From Heyndrickxia sporothermodurans (GTDB lineage Bacteria > Bacillota > Bacilli > Bacillales > Bacillaceae_C): a stretch of 64,000 bases of DNA. Below the pieces are notes generated by a model that searched no databases, had not been told where the DNA came from, and saw only the letters and a program-made list of their open reading frames with translations. The first letter of the stretch is position 1. Every line of letters starts with the position of its first letter. Location: the NCBI GenBank assembly GCA_016756695.1, contig CP066701.1, positions 2,012,001 to 2,076,000 on the forward strand, given 5' to 3'. The position numbers and the translations under genes are program-made. Positions 54,303 to 63,597 of the stretch are shown piece by piece.

Positions 54303-55463
54303 CTATTCACCATTCAATGCCAATTGAATCATCAACTCAATGGCGGTAGGGATCGCATCTTCATCAATATCGAATAAAGGATGGTGATGCGGGTATTTGC
54401 TTTTTTCACTTTGCATGCCTACATTAATGAAGGCACCTGTTTTTTCCTTTAAATAATACGAAAAATCTTCAGCCCCCATGGATGGTTCCATTGGTTCAAA
54501 CGCTTCTTCACCGAATATATCTTGGATCACCTTTAACGCATATTCACATGCTTCAGGGTGATTGTACAATGGTGGTGTCCCTTCGATAAATTGATAGTGC
54601 CCCTTAGCCCCAAAGCTTGCACAAATGGACTCTGTTAATTGAGCTGTTTTTTTGTTCATTAGTTCAGCAGCCTCGAATGTCATTGCTCGAATCGTCCCTT
54701 GTAGTTTCACTTCAGACGGAATAACATTGTAGGAATTTCCGGCCTGCATTCCACCGAAAGAGATCACGCCGGCATGTAATGGATGTAAATTTCTGCTGAC
54801 AATGGACTGAAAGGCTTGGATCAGATGTGTCGCGATATAAATTGGGTCCACTGCGTCTTGTGGTTGGCCACCGTGTCCGCCAACACCTTCAATCGTAATA
54901 TCGAAATCATCACTGGAGGCCATGGCAAAGCCGGATGCAAAGCCAATTTTGCCTAGCGGAAGCCTTGACATTAAATGAATACCATAAATCACATCGACTC
55001 CATCTAATACTCCCTCCTTGACAAGCTGTTGTGCCCCACTTGGTGACGCTTCTTCGGAACTTTGAAAAATAAATACAATATTGTTTTTCACTTGGTCGGG
55101 ATGGCTACTCATCCATTTCGCAACGGCGAGTAATATCGCTGTATGGCCATCGTGTCCGCAACCATGCATAACACCGGGAACGGTTGATATGTATGGCTTG
55201 TCACCCTCTTCGTAAAGAGGAAGAGCATCCATATCGGCTCTAAGTGCAACCGTCTTTTTTCCTTCGGTGCCTTTAAAATAGGCGATTACATTTGGTTCCG
55301 AGAAACGTGAATCGACGGGAATGCCGAACTCAGCTAATTTCTCCTTTACATAAGCGGCAGTTTCAAACTCCTGACCTGACAGTTCTGGATGCATATGAAA
55401 ATGCCTGCGTTGTTCAATTGTCCAAGCTTTTAAGGCTGAATCTACTAGTTTTGTCTGTAACAT
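54303..55463 (-). CDS. M20 family amidohydrolase (N-acyl-amino-acid/hippurate hydrolase-like)
   Basis: A 386-aa enzyme of the M20D group. The motifs are HPELSGQEFETAAYV, ALRADMDALPLYE, the metal-ligand HGCGHDGHTAILL and QSSEEASPSGAQQLVKEG, then a lid domain (GGHGGQPQDAVDPI) and MGAEDFSYYL at the C-terminus. It hydrolyses N-acyl amino acids or amino-acid conjugates in the cytoplasm. GGAGGG precedes the ATG. It follows a YfcC-type carrier gene by 77 bases, so carrier and hydrolase probably import and cleave the same compound. Confidence 0.9.
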   Translation of the reverse strand: MLQTKLVDSALKAWTIEQRRHFHMHPELSGQEFETAAYVKEKLAEFGIPVDSRFSEPNVIAYFKGTEGKKTVALRADMDALPLYEEGDKPYISTVPGVMHGCGHDGHTAILLAVAKWMSSHPDQVKNNIVFIFQSSEEASPSGAQQLVKEGVLDGVDVIYGIHLMSRLPLGKIGFASGFAMASSDDFDITIEGVGGHGGQPQDAVDPIYIATHLIQAFQSIVSRNLHPLHAGVISFGGMQAGNSYNVIPSEVKLQGTIRAMTFEAAELMNKKTAQLTESICASFGAKGHYQFIEGTPPLYNHPEACEYALKVIQDIFGEEAFEPMEPSMGAEDFSYYLKEKTGAFINVGMQSEKSKYPHHHPLFDIDEDAIPTAIELMIQLALNGE

Positions 55464-55540
55464 GATGAACCCTCCGAAATTCTTTATTGAGTATTTAATT
55501 AGACATAAGGTGCAATTCTTCCTGTTTCATGGATATTATT

Positions 55541-56968
55541 TTAAAACGGTCCATAATGAATTGCTTGGGCGATGAGTAGGAATACGACACTGATTCCGAT
55601 CTCGATAAAAATAAATGGCAGTACCCATTTGAACCATTTCGTAAATGGAATGCCCGCGATAGCAAGGCCGGCAATTAATACCCCTGCCGTTGGAAAAATA
55701 GAGTTGGTGATGCCATCCCCGAGCTGAAATGCCAATACGGCTGTCTGTCTAGTTACACCAACTAAGTCAGATAGCGGAGCCATGATAGGCATCGTAAGCG
55801 CGGCTTGTCCACTTCCAGATGGAACAAGAAAGTTAAGGAAAAGCTGGACAAAAAACATTCCTACTGCGTTTAATGCGGGTGATAACTGACTTAAAAGGGA
55901 AGAAGCATAATACAAAACGGAATCCATTAATTTTCCATCTTGGAATACAACGAGAATGGCTTGTGCGAAACCGATAATTAATGCGCCACCAATTACTTCC
56001 TTTGCTCCATCCATAAAGCTATCCGCCATTTTGTTTGGATTTAATTTTCCAATGATTCCGATGAGGATACCGAACAATAGGAACAAACCGGCGATTTCTG
56101 TAATATACCAACCGAATTTTAAAACCCCTGTAATCAATACAACAAAGTTAAGTAAGAAAACAGTAAGGACCCACTTATGGCGAGTTTCTAACTTTACATC
56201 AGATGCAATTGTGTTTCCTTTTTGGAAGTTTCCTAGGAACCGTAGTTCAGGCTGTGCTTTAACTTTTTTGGCATAGCGGTAAACGAATAGGACTCCTGCG
56301 ATATAAAATGTAGCAAGCAATGCCAGTCGGAGGCCAATGCCTGAGAATGTTGGTAATTCTGCAATGCTTTGTGCGACCCCAACATTAAATGGATTCATTA
56401 TGGCACTCATAAATCCAATATTTGCTCCGAGAGAAACAATCGCAAATCCGACCATTGCATCGAATCCTAAGGCTATTGCCAGTGGGGTGATAATCGCTAT
56501 ATAGATGATAGTTTCCTCTGCCATACCCATTAAGGTCCCACCTGCTGCAAAGAACAACATAAGAACAGGAATAAGTAGCAGTTCACGATTGGCGAGCTTT
56601 TTTGAAATCGTCAGTATCAATGCATCAAGAGCACCTGTCGCCTTTAAAATACCGAAAGAACCACCGACCATTAATACGAAAAAGATTATTCCAGCACCTT
56701 GAATCATTCCCGTATGAATACTAGTGAATATTTTAAAAAAGCCAACCGGAGACGAGTCCGTCAAATGAAACGAATCAGGAACAACGATCGTTCGGCCATC
56801 CTTATCTACTCGATCATATTCCCCCGCAGGTACAATGTATGTTAATACAGCAGCAATAATAATCACGAAGAAAATAAGGACAAAAGCATTGATATTTCTA
56901 ACGTTCTTCTCCTGATCTTGAGGAGGGGACTGATTTTTTGGTTTAAATTGAAGAAGAGTGTTGGGCAT
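55541..56968 (-). CDS. YfcC-family membrane carrier
   Basis: A 475-aa protein with about 12 membrane segments, starting after a 24-residue hydrophilic N-terminus (NAFVLIFFVIIIAAVLTYIVPAGEYDR). The IVPAGEYDR, GMAEETIIYIAI, ANIGFMSAIMNPFNVGVAQSIA and LNFLVPSGSGQAALTMPIMAPLSDL segments are typical of YfcC/AbgT-DcuC-like carriers for amino acids or acyl amino acids. AAGGAG lies 9 bases before the ATG. It shares a transcript with the M20 hydrolase. Confidence 0.9.
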   Translation of the reverse strand: MPNTLLQFKPKNQSPPQDQEKNVRNINAFVLIFFVIIIAAVLTYIVPAGEYDRVDKDGRTIVVPDSFHLTDSSPVGFFKIFTSIHTGMIQGAGIIFFVLMVGGSFGILKATGALDALILTISKKLANRELLLIPVLMLFFAAGGTLMGMAEETIIYIAIITPLAIALGFDAMVGFAIVSLGANIGFMSAIMNPFNVGVAQSIAELPTFSGIGLRLALLATFYIAGVLFVYRYAKKVKAQPELRFLGNFQKGNTIASDVKLETRHKWVLTVFLLNFVVLITGVLKFGWYITEIAGLFLLFGILIGIIGKLNPNKMADSFMDGAKEVIGGALIIGFAQAILVVFQDGKLMDSVLYYASSLLSQLSPALNAVGMFFVQLFLNFLVPSGSGQAALTMPIMAPLSDLVGVTRQTAVLAFQLGDGITNSIFPTAGVLIAGLAIAGIPFTKWFKWVLPFIFIEIGISVVFLLIAQAIHYGPF

Positions 56969-57104
56969 TTTGTAAACTCCTTTTTAAATAATTGATATGA
57001 ATTTTTATGCAACCAATTGTAATATATATTCATTGGTTATGCAAGAATAGTTTAATATTTTTGTATTATCAAAGAAAGCCTATCACTCTTATTCAAAAAA
57101 AGTA

Positions 57105-57133
57105 TTGACAATTAATGATTAATTTTATAGTAT
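57105..57133 (+). promoter_or_regulatory. SigA promoter of the metNIQ operon
   Basis: TTGACA (57105-57110) and TAGTAT (57128-57133) are 17 bases apart; the riboswitch begins 24 bases after the -10 box. Confidence 0.8.
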
Positions 57134-57156
57134 TAAGTAAATTTTAAATTGAATAA

Positions 57157-57303
57157 CTTATCCAGAGAGACTGAGGGACAGGCCCGATGACGTCCAGCAA
57201 CCTTCTATATATGAAAGGTGCTAATTCCTGCAGAATGTTATCATTCTGAAAGATAAGGTTTAGATAGACGCTAACCACTTTCGGATGATTGTGGTTTTTT
57301 TTA
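57157..57303 (+). ncRNA. SAM-I (S-box) riboswitch with terminator
   Basis: The aptamer (57157-57257) has P1 CTTATC with GATAAG, the AGAGAGACTGAGGGA core and GGCCCGATGACG, then CAGCAACC, as in S-box leaders. A terminator follows: AACCAC (57273-57278) pairs with GTGGTT (57291-57296), then a T run. High S-adenosylmethionine would stop transcription before the methionine importer genes. Confidence 0.93.
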
Positions 57304-57304
57304 T

Positions 57305-57380
57305 TGTCTAGCGCAACCAACCTGAAAGAACATTTGCTTGTCGGGGCTAAGCAAGGCGCTTACGCTTTTCGTATTGGTTT
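57305..57380. repeat. Degenerate Bacillus-type intergenic repeat between riboswitch and metN
   Basis: The stretch GTCTAGCGCAACC...CTTGTCGGGGCTAAGCAAGG, then CGCTTACGCTTTT, resembles a short repeat I know from intergenic regions of several bacilli. I see no second copy in this window, so this rests on recollection. Confidence 0.35.
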
Positions 57381-57398
57381 TTGAAAGGGGAAAACAAC

Positions 57399-58433
57399 AT
57401 GCTTGTACTAGAAGATATCCACAAATCGTATGGAAAAGAGAATAAGGTTCATGCATTAAAAGGAATTAATTTGAAAGTAGAGAAAGGGGAAATCTTTGGG
57501 GTTGTAGGATTTAGTGGTGCTGGAAAAAGTACACTCATCCGATGTGTGAATTTGTTAGAACGGCCTACTGCTGGAAAAGTGCTGATCAATGGTGTGGATC
57601 TCTTGTCCCTTCAACCGAGTGATTTACGAAAACAACGAAAGAAGATCGGGATGATTTTTCAACAATATAACTTATTGCATTCGAAAACCATTTTCAGAAA
57701 TGTGGCAATGCCACTCATATTAGAAGGGAAACCGAAGGATGAAATTCAGAGGAAAGTAACTCAATTGTTATCCTTCGTAGGTTTAGAGGATCACATGGAT
57801 AAATATCCCGAACAACTGTCTGGCGGGCAGAAGCAGAGGGTTGGAATCGCACGGGCGTTAGCAACAGACCCTGATATTCTCCTTTGTGATGAAGCAACAT
57901 CAGCTCTTGATCCGAATACGACAGAGGCAGTGCTGGAATTATTACGCAAGGTACGCGATGAATTAGGAATTACTATTTTGATGATCACTCACGAAATGAA
58001 TGTAATACGCGATATTTGCGATAAGGTAGCGGTCATTGAAAGAGGAATCATTGTTGAACAAGGTTCGGTAATCGACGTGTTTACTGAACCGAAAACGGCT
58101 ATTGCAAGAAGCTTCGTACGAACCGTTTTGAACGATACCATTCCTAAATCGGTACAAAAGCTGATTGAAAAGAGCAGTCAAGCGAACCCACATGGTATTT
58201 ATCGGATTATTTTTAAAGGGGCATCAACGAATATACCATTATTATCGAATATAGCCAAACAGTTTTCAATCGATTTGAATGTTCTTCATGGAATGATAAC
58301 GGAGCTCCAAGGGAAACCTTTTGGAAATTTAATTGTAGAACTAAAAGGAGATGCGGATGAAATCCATCGTGCCGTCCATTACATACAAGAGCATGATGCA
58401 GTAATTAAGGAGGTGACAGAAGATGGCTTTTGA
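57399..58433 (+). CDS. metN: Methionine ABC importer ATPase MetN
   Basis: A 344-aa ATPase. Walker A is GFSGAGKSTLIR (the GxSGAGKST form usual in MetN), then FQQYNLLHSKTIFRNVAMPL, signature LSGGQKQRVGIARAL, Walker B ILLCDEATSALDP and ITHEMNVI. The C-terminal ~95 residues form the NIL/ACT methionine-sensing domain (IYRIIFKGAS...LNVLHGMITELQGKPFGNLIVEL). ATG 57399 has AAAGGGGA upstream; a TTG 18 bases earlier is less likely. The SAM riboswitch directly before it confirms the substrate class. Confidence 0.95.
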   Translation: MLVLEDIHKSYGKENKVHALKGINLKVEKGEIFGVVGFSGAGKSTLIRCVNLLERPTAGKVLINGVDLLSLQPSDLRKQRKKIGMIFQQYNLLHSKTIFRNVAMPLILEGKPKDEIQRKVTQLLSFVGLEDHMDKYPEQLSGGQKQRVGIARALATDPDILLCDEATSALDPNTTEAVLELLRKVRDELGITILMITHEMNVIRDICDKVAVIERGIIVEQGSVIDVFTEPKTAIARSFVRTVLNDTIPKSVQKLIEKSSQANPHGIYRIIFKGASTNIPLLSNIAKQFSIDLNVLHGMITELQGKPFGNLIVELKGDADEIHRAVHYIQEHDAVIKEVTEDGF

Positions 58434-59085
58434 TTGGAGCTGGTTCTGGCCGGAATTTTTGACAGCTATAAATCAAACCTTCTATATGGTAATAGTCGGA
58501 TTAATTATTTCGATTATTATTGGTTTGCCCATCGGGGTTGTGTTAGTTATTACAAGAGAAAATGGGATTCTTGAGAACAAAATTATTTTCAATATTCTTA
58601 ATGTCATCATCAATATTTTTCGTTCCGTACCGTTCATTATCCTAGTCGTGGCCATTATCCCCTTCACCCGATTAGTGGTCGGAACGTCGATTGGGACGAC
58701 GGCAGCAATTGTCCCACTTGTTCTCTATACAGCGTTTTATATCGGTCGATTAGTTGAAAACTCTTTACTAGAAGTGGATCACGGTACCATCGAATTAGCA
58801 CAAGCGATGGGTGCAACACCGTGGCAAATTATCTGGAGATTTCTACTTCCCGAAGCCCGAAGCTCGTTAGTTCTAGCCTTAACGATTGCGACCATTGGAT
58901 TAATTGGTGCTTCAGCTATGGCAGGAGCTGTTGGTGGTGGAGGAATCGGTGATTTAGCGATTACGTACGGATATAACCAGTTTAAGACCGAAGTAATGAT
59001 TATTACCGTCGTCACACTAATCATTTTGGTTCAACTCGTTCAATCACTAGGAAATATTATTGCGAAAAAGTTAAGACGAAAATAA
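58423..59085 (+). CDS. metI: Methionine ABC importer permease MetI
   Basis: A 220-aa permease with five predicted helices and the EAA loop IELAQAMGATPWQIIWRFLLPEARSSL, then the glycine-rich AGAVGGGGIGDLAITYGY segment typical of MetI. It overlaps the metN end by 11 bases, with AAGGAGGTGA inside metN as its ribosome binding site. Confidence 0.95.
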   Translation: MAFDWSWFWPEFLTAINQTFYMVIVGLIISIIIGLPIGVVLVITRENGILENKIIFNILNVIINIFRSVPFIILVVAIIPFTRLVVGTSIGTTAAIVPLVLYTAFYIGRLVENSLLEVDHGTIELAQAMGATPWQIIWRFLLPEARSSLVLALTIATIGLIGASAMAGAVGGGGIGDLAITYGYNQFKTEVMIITVVTLIILVQLVQSLGNIIAKKLRRK

Positions 59086-59151
59086 ACCACATCAACGATT
59101 GTAAAAGGTCATTCTTTTTATAATAAAAAACTACATGGAGGAATCAGGAGT

Positions 59152-59994
59152 ATGAAAAAACTAGCAATTATTTTACTCGGCTTACTAATTATTCTCGCCG
59201 GGTGTGGATCAAACAGTAGTTCAGGAAAAAGCGGGGACAGCAAAACAGTGAAAGTAGGTACATCGTCAGCAGAAGTTCCAACATGGAATCTCGTTAAAAA
59301 ACTGGCAAAAGATAAAGGAATCAATATTCAAATTGTAAAATTTGATGATTATGTTCAGCCTAATCTCGCTTTAGACAGTGGAGAAATTGATATTAATGCA
59401 TTTCAAACCGTCGTCTATTTTGATAGCTTCAAAAAGGATCGTAAATTAGATTTATCCGCAATCGGGACGACTAGCATTTGGCCAATGGGAATGTACTCTA
59501 AAAAAATTAAAGACATTAATGAAATCAAAAATGGGGACCAAATTATCATCCCGAAAGACCCTACGAATCTAGGAAGAGCCCTCTTGCTTATGCAAAAAGC
59601 TGGTCTTATTAAATTAAAAGATGGCTTTACTGGCGCCGGCGGAGTAGAAAATGTTGTTGATAATCCTAAGAATCTTAAAATTACACCGGTTGATGCAGGA
59701 CAAACAGCTCGTGGCTTAGACGATGCAACAGCATCAATTATCAACTGTGATATGGCTATCAATGCCGGATTAAATCCTTCCAAGGACCCGATATTTGGTG
59801 AAGATGCCAGCAATAAAGCCTATGTAAATATTATTGCTGCCCAAACGAAACGCAAAAATGATAAGACTTTACAACAAATTGTGGATATTTATCACGATGA
59901 CGAGGTGACAAGCTTCATCAAAGATCATTTCAAAGGTGCGGCAGTTCCGGTTGTTAAACCAGTTTCTTATTTAGATGACTATAAACAAAACTAA
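59152..59994 (+). CDS. metQ: Methionine-binding lipoprotein MetQ
   Basis: A 280-aa NlpA-family lipoprotein with lipobox LILAGCGS. Family segments are NIQIVKFDDYVQPNLALDSGEIDINAFQ, IPKDPTNLGRALLLMQKAGLI, ITPVDAGQTARGLDDATASIINCDMAINAGL and a C-terminal FIKDHFKGAAVPV. It binds L- and D-methionine for MetNI. It follows metI by 66 bases, with GGAGGAATCAGGAG upstream; a terminator follows. Confidence 0.95.
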   Translation: MKKLAIILLGLLIILAGCGSNSSSGKSGDSKTVKVGTSSAEVPTWNLVKKLAKDKGINIQIVKFDDYVQPNLALDSGEIDINAFQTVVYFDSFKKDRKLDLSAIGTTSIWPMGMYSKKIKDINEIKNGDQIIIPKDPTNLGRALLLMQKAGLIKLKDGFTGAGGVENVVDNPKNLKITPVDAGQTARGLDDATASIINCDMAINAGLNPSKDPIFGEDASNKAYVNIIAAQTKRKNDKTLQQIVDIYHDDEVTSFIKDHFKGAAVPVVKPVSYLDDYKQN

Positions 59995-60005
59995 AATGAT
60001 ACGAT

Positions 60006-60036
60006 GGGCTGTTTATTTCTATTAAACAGCCCTTAT
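60006..60036 (+). terminator. Terminator of the metNIQ operon
   Basis: GGGCTGTTTA (60006-60015) pairs perfectly with TAAACAGCCC (60023-60032), followed by TTAT. The short T run makes it moderate; it may allow some read-through into the next gene. Confidence 0.75.
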
Positions 60037-60061
60037 CTATTGATCGTTAGGAGATTACGAG

Positions 60062-61201
60062 ATGAAACAGGAATCCTTTTTTGATGTCGCAGTTATCGGT
60101 GCCGGAACGATGGGAATGGCTGCGGGTGCTTTTTTAGCTAAGCAACAGGTAAAGACTTTACTGATTGATGCCTTTGATCCACCCCATCATCATGGCAGTC
60201 ACCACGGAGGGACACGGATGATCCGTCATGCATACGGTGAAGGCCGGCAGTATGTGTCCTTAGTTCAACGAGCCCAGCAATTGTGGACCGAGTTAGAAGA
60301 GCAGAGTGGGTATAAAATATTTGAAAAAACGGGCGTGCTAGGATTGGGACCGAAAGATTCGGTATTCCTTCATGAAACCATCGAAGCAGCAAAGAAGTAT
60401 AATCTGCAACTGGAAGTCTTATCCGGAAACGAAATTAAAGAAAAATGGCCCGAAATTCACCTTCCTGAACACTATATTGGTTGTCTTGAAAAAGAATCAG
60501 GACTTGTCTATAGTGAAAAGGCTATTCAGGCATATAAAGAAATGGCTTTAGAAAACGGAGCCAAACTTGTCACGAATTCGCCTGTCCTTGAAATCGAAAT
60601 GGATAATGAAAATGGGATTAAGATGATTACAGCTGATGAGGAATTCTACGCAAAAAAAATCATCGTAACAGTAGGTGCATGGGCATCGAAGCTTTTGCCA
60701 AATCTAAAGCTTCCGATTCAACCCGTACGGAAAGTAGTAAGTTGGTTTAAAACACCAAAAGGCAAATTTGATATTGGCCATTTCCCATCCTTTTACGTAG
60801 ATGATGTCGATAAAATGTTCTATGGTTTTCCAAATATTGATGGCACGGGAATCAAGTTGGGAAGAACAGACGGCGGGCAACCGATCGACCCTGATCAACA
60901 TTCTCAAAATTTTGGAGCCTATGAATCGGATGAAGGGGAGCTTCGAGATTTTCTGCAAACTTATCTTCCTGAAGCAAATGGATCGCTAGTCGAAGGAAGG
61001 ACTTGCTTAATGACCCAATCCAGTGATCATCATTTTATTATCGACACACTCCCTGAAAATGATCAGGTCATTCTGGCATGTGGATTTTCTGGACATGGTT
61101 TTAAATTTGCGAGTGTCATGGGTGAAGTGCTCAGTCAGTTAGCTGTGAATGGCGAAACAGAGCATGACATTTCATTATTTGCTTTGAATCGTTATTTTTG
61201 A
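60062..61201 (+). CDS. Monomeric sarcosine oxidase / N-methyltryptophan oxidase-like flavoenzyme
   Basis: A 379-aa flavoprotein of the MSOX family: GAGTMGMAAGAFLAKQ (FAD-binding), HHGGTRMIRHAYGEGRQYV, VRKVVSWF, and EGRTCLMTQSSDHHFIID, where the Cys is the expected covalent FAD attachment site, then ACGFSGHGFKFASVMGEVL. It oxidises N-methyl amino acids, releasing formaldehyde and hydrogen peroxide. TTAGGAG precedes the ATG. It stands behind metNIQ with only a moderate terminator between, so partial co-expression is possible. Confidence 0.9.
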   Translation: MKQESFFDVAVIGAGTMGMAAGAFLAKQQVKTLLIDAFDPPHHHGSHHGGTRMIRHAYGEGRQYVSLVQRAQQLWTELEEQSGYKIFEKTGVLGLGPKDSVFLHETIEAAKKYNLQLEVLSGNEIKEKWPEIHLPEHYIGCLEKESGLVYSEKAIQAYKEMALENGAKLVTNSPVLEIEMDNENGIKMITADEEFYAKKIIVTVGAWASKLLPNLKLPIQPVRKVVSWFKTPKGKFDIGHFPSFYVDDVDKMFYGFPNIDGTGIKLGRTDGGQPIDPDQHSQNFGAYESDEGELRDFLQTYLPEANGSLVEGRTCLMTQSSDHHFIIDTLPENDQVILACGFSGHGFKFASVMGEVLSQLAVNGETEHDISLFALNRYF

Positions 61202-61303
61202 GAAGGGTAAGGGAGAATTCTGGAAAATAGACATTTTTTCTCGAGGAAAATGGAATTTTTTTGTGGTATGCTGAACATATGGTATCGATATTGAATTAAC
61301 TTT

Positions 61304-61337
61304 AAAGAGGATAGTATGCTTGCTATCCTCTTTTTAT
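61304..61337 (+). terminator. Terminator after the sarcosine-oxidase-like gene
   Basis: AAAGAGGATAG (61304-61314) pairs with CTATCCTCTTT (61323-61333), then TTATTTG. Otherwise the 61202-61501 interval shows no gene. Confidence 0.8.
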
Positions 61338-61501
61338 TTGTCTTCTTAAACCAATGTGGAAACGAAACATGTTGGGGTGTCCAGAAATTCCAATTGTTAT
61401 TACAGAAGATGGCTACCGAACCAACCACAAAAAGGGAGAGGAAGGATCGAGCAAAAATGGTAGAAAATCAGGGAGAAGCGGGTCCAGCTTCCCGACGCCC
61501 C

Positions 61502-62515
61502 TTATTTCTGTTTCTTCAATAGCAAATACATAAAATACGGTGCCCCGATTAATGCCACCATGATCCCGGCTGGAATCCCGCTAGGTTCGATAAGATTTCG
61601 ACCAATGGTGTCTGCGAAGAGCAACAGCCAGCCGCCGATTAGCATCGAAACGGGAATAAATAATTGATTTCGCGGACCGACTAATGCTTTTGCGATATGT
61701 GGTGCCATTAATCCGATAAATGATATGCCACCTGTCACGGAAACAGCAGACGCTGCAAGTGCAACGGCAGTTAATAGTAAAACAATTCGTTCCTTTTCAA
61801 GTGATACCCCAACCCCAATCGCCACTGGTTCACTTAGCCCAAGAAGGTTTAAACGATTGGCCTTGTAAAGAGTGAAGGGGGTGAGGATGAGTAACCATGG
61901 AAGGAGTGTCCAAATAAACGGCCAGTCATCACCCCAAATATTGCCTGCTAACCATTTCGAAATAAAATCCACCTTTTCTCGCTCAGCTGATGAAATGAGT
62001 AGAATCATCACCCCTGAAAGGGCCATCGAAAATCCAATTCCGACCAATACTAATCTTACCGGCTGCAAACCACTATTTTTTTGATATGAAAAAATATAGA
62101 TTAGGATAGCCGTAAGTAATGCACCGGCAAAGGCAAGAAGGGGCAACATGTATATAAATGAACCCACTTCAATGGGGAAAAATAAAAAGAAAATGGCAAT
62201 TGCTACACCAGCGCCAGAGTTTATCCCGATAATTCCGGGATCTGCTAAATCATTACGGGTTATTCCTTGCAAAATAGACCCTGATAAAGCAAGGGCAATA
62301 CCTGCTAACAGCGTAATGATGATTCGTGGGAGGCGGATTGAAAACAATACAAACTCCTCAGAAAATGTTCCATTTCCAAATAAGGTTGGGAGCAATCGAT
62401 TGTAAGAAAGACTAGCGTCCCCAATTCCCATCCCGATAGCAATTGTTGCCAAAATAAGTATTATAAAAATGCATAAAATTATTCGTTGTTTCTTGATTAA
62501 TGCTGGATGTATCAT
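61502..62515 (-). CDS. Siderophore-iron ABC permease, FecCD family (second subunit)
   Basis: A 337-aa BtuC/FecCD-type permease with about nine or ten helices. Family segments are RLPRIIITLLAGIALALSGSILQGITRNDLADPGIIGINSGAG, FIGLMAPHIAKALVG and ADTIGRNLIEPSGIPAGIMVALIGAPYFMYLL. Its start overlaps the end of the upstream permease gene by four bases. Two such subunits make the channel for a ferric-siderophore binding protein. Confidence 0.93.
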   Translation of the reverse strand: MIHPALIKKQRIILCIFIILILATIAIGMGIGDASLSYNRLLPTLFGNGTFSEEFVLFSIRLPRIIITLLAGIALALSGSILQGITRNDLADPGIIGINSGAGVAIAIFFLFFPIEVGSFIYMLPLLAFAGALLTAILIYIFSYQKNSGLQPVRLVLVGIGFSMALSGVMILLISSAEREKVDFISKWLAGNIWGDDWPFIWTLLPWLLILTPFTLYKANRLNLLGLSEPVAIGVGVSLEKERIVLLLTAVALAASAVSVTGGISFIGLMAPHIAKALVGPRNQLFIPVSMLIGGWLLLFADTIGRNLIEPSGIPAGIMVALIGAPYFMYLLLKKQK

Positions 62516-63522
62516 GAGAACAGCTTACCTCCTTTTCGAATGATGATCAGGAAGAAAGGTAAGCCTAACGCTGCAACGATGGCGGCCACCGGTGTTTCAT
62601 ATGGAGCATTGATTGTCCGGCCAAGTGTATCAGCAAAAAGCATGAAGGTTGCCCCAATAACCGCACTGGTTGGAATGATAAAACGATAATCTGTCCCGAC
62701 AATCGCACGAACTATATGAGGAATCATCAGACCGATAAATGCCATATTGCCAACAAGTGCAACGGATGTTCCTGCAAGCAAAATGATCACAATAAAAAGA
62801 ATCGCCTTTATTTGGGTTGTTTTTTGCCCTAGCCCGACTGCCACTTCTTCATTTAAACTTAAAACGGTTAGCTGTCTAGAAAGGAACATTGATATTAGTA
62901 TCCCAATCACAACAAATGGAATGATGATTTTTAACTGACCCCATGTAGTTCCAATCATCCCTCCTGATGTCCACATCGATACGTCTTTAGAAAGTTTAAA
63001 AATGAGACCGATTCCTTCAGCAATGGCATATAGAAAAGTTGAAACGGCTGCACCTGCCAATACAATGCGAAGCGGTGAAAATCCGCCCTTTTGGAAGGCA
63101 CCTATGCCAAACACCATGGCAGTTCCAATTCCTGCACCGATAAAGCAGGCAATAGTTATCCAGAAATAATTAGCTGACGGAATAAATGCAAGGGTGAGGG
63201 CTAGTGCGGCATTGGCTCCAGCTGATAATCCGAGTAAGCCAGGATCGGCGAGCGGATTCCTTGTTAAGCCTTGCATGATTGCTCCCGAAACTGAAAGTGC
63301 AGCGCCTACGACAATTGCTGCAATTTCCCGTGGAAAACGGATTTCACGCAGCATCAAAACGGTGTCAGTTTTCGCATTAGATGTAAGTGCCAGCCATACA
63401 TCTTTAACAGATGTTTTAGCTGCTCCAAATGCCATCGCAATGACAAACATCCCTACTAATGCAAGTATTCCTGCTGCCAGTTTATACATAAATAGGATGG
63501 AGTTTTTCGTATTCTTATTCAT
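62512..63522 (-). CDS. Siderophore-iron ABC permease, FecCD family (first subunit)
   Basis: A 336-aa FecCD permease: REIRFPREIAAIVVGAALSVSGAIMQGLTRNPLADPGLLGLSAGA, FIGLMIPHIVRAIVG and ADTLGRTINAPYETPVAAIVAALGLPFFLIII. I place the start at ATG 63522, giving the usual family length; ATGs at 63540 and further upstream lack clear ribosome binding sites. It is preceded in the operon by the binding-protein gene, with a hairpin between. Confidence 0.9.
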   Translation of the reverse strand: MNKNTKNSILFMYKLAAGILALVGMFVIAMAFGAAKTSVKDVWLALTSNAKTDTVLMLREIRFPREIAAIVVGAALSVSGAIMQGLTRNPLADPGLLGLSAGANAALALTLAFIPSANYFWITIACFIGAGIGTAMVFGIGAFQKGGFSPLRIVLAGAAVSTFLYAIAEGIGLIFKLSKDVSMWTSGGMIGTTWGQLKIIIPFVVIGILISMFLSRQLTVLSLNEEVAVGLGQKTTQIKAILFIVIILLAGTSVALVGNMAFIGLMIPHIVRAIVGTDYRFIIPTSAVIGATFMLFADTLGRTINAPYETPVAAIVAALGLPFFLIIIRKGGKLFS

Positions 63523-63554
63523 CAATTTCCCATCTTTCATACTAGGATAGGGAA

Positions 63555-63592
63555 GAAGGAGTTGCCGTAATATACATTTTAACAACTCCTTC
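63555..63592 (-). terminator. Hairpin between binding-protein and permease genes
   Basis: GAAGGAGTTG (63555-63564) pairs perfectly with CAACTCCTTC (63583-63592) just after the binding-protein stop. No strong T run follows on the minus strand, so it may be an mRNA-stabilising or partial-termination element that favours binding-protein expression. Confidence 0.55.
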
Positions 63593-63597
63593 TCATT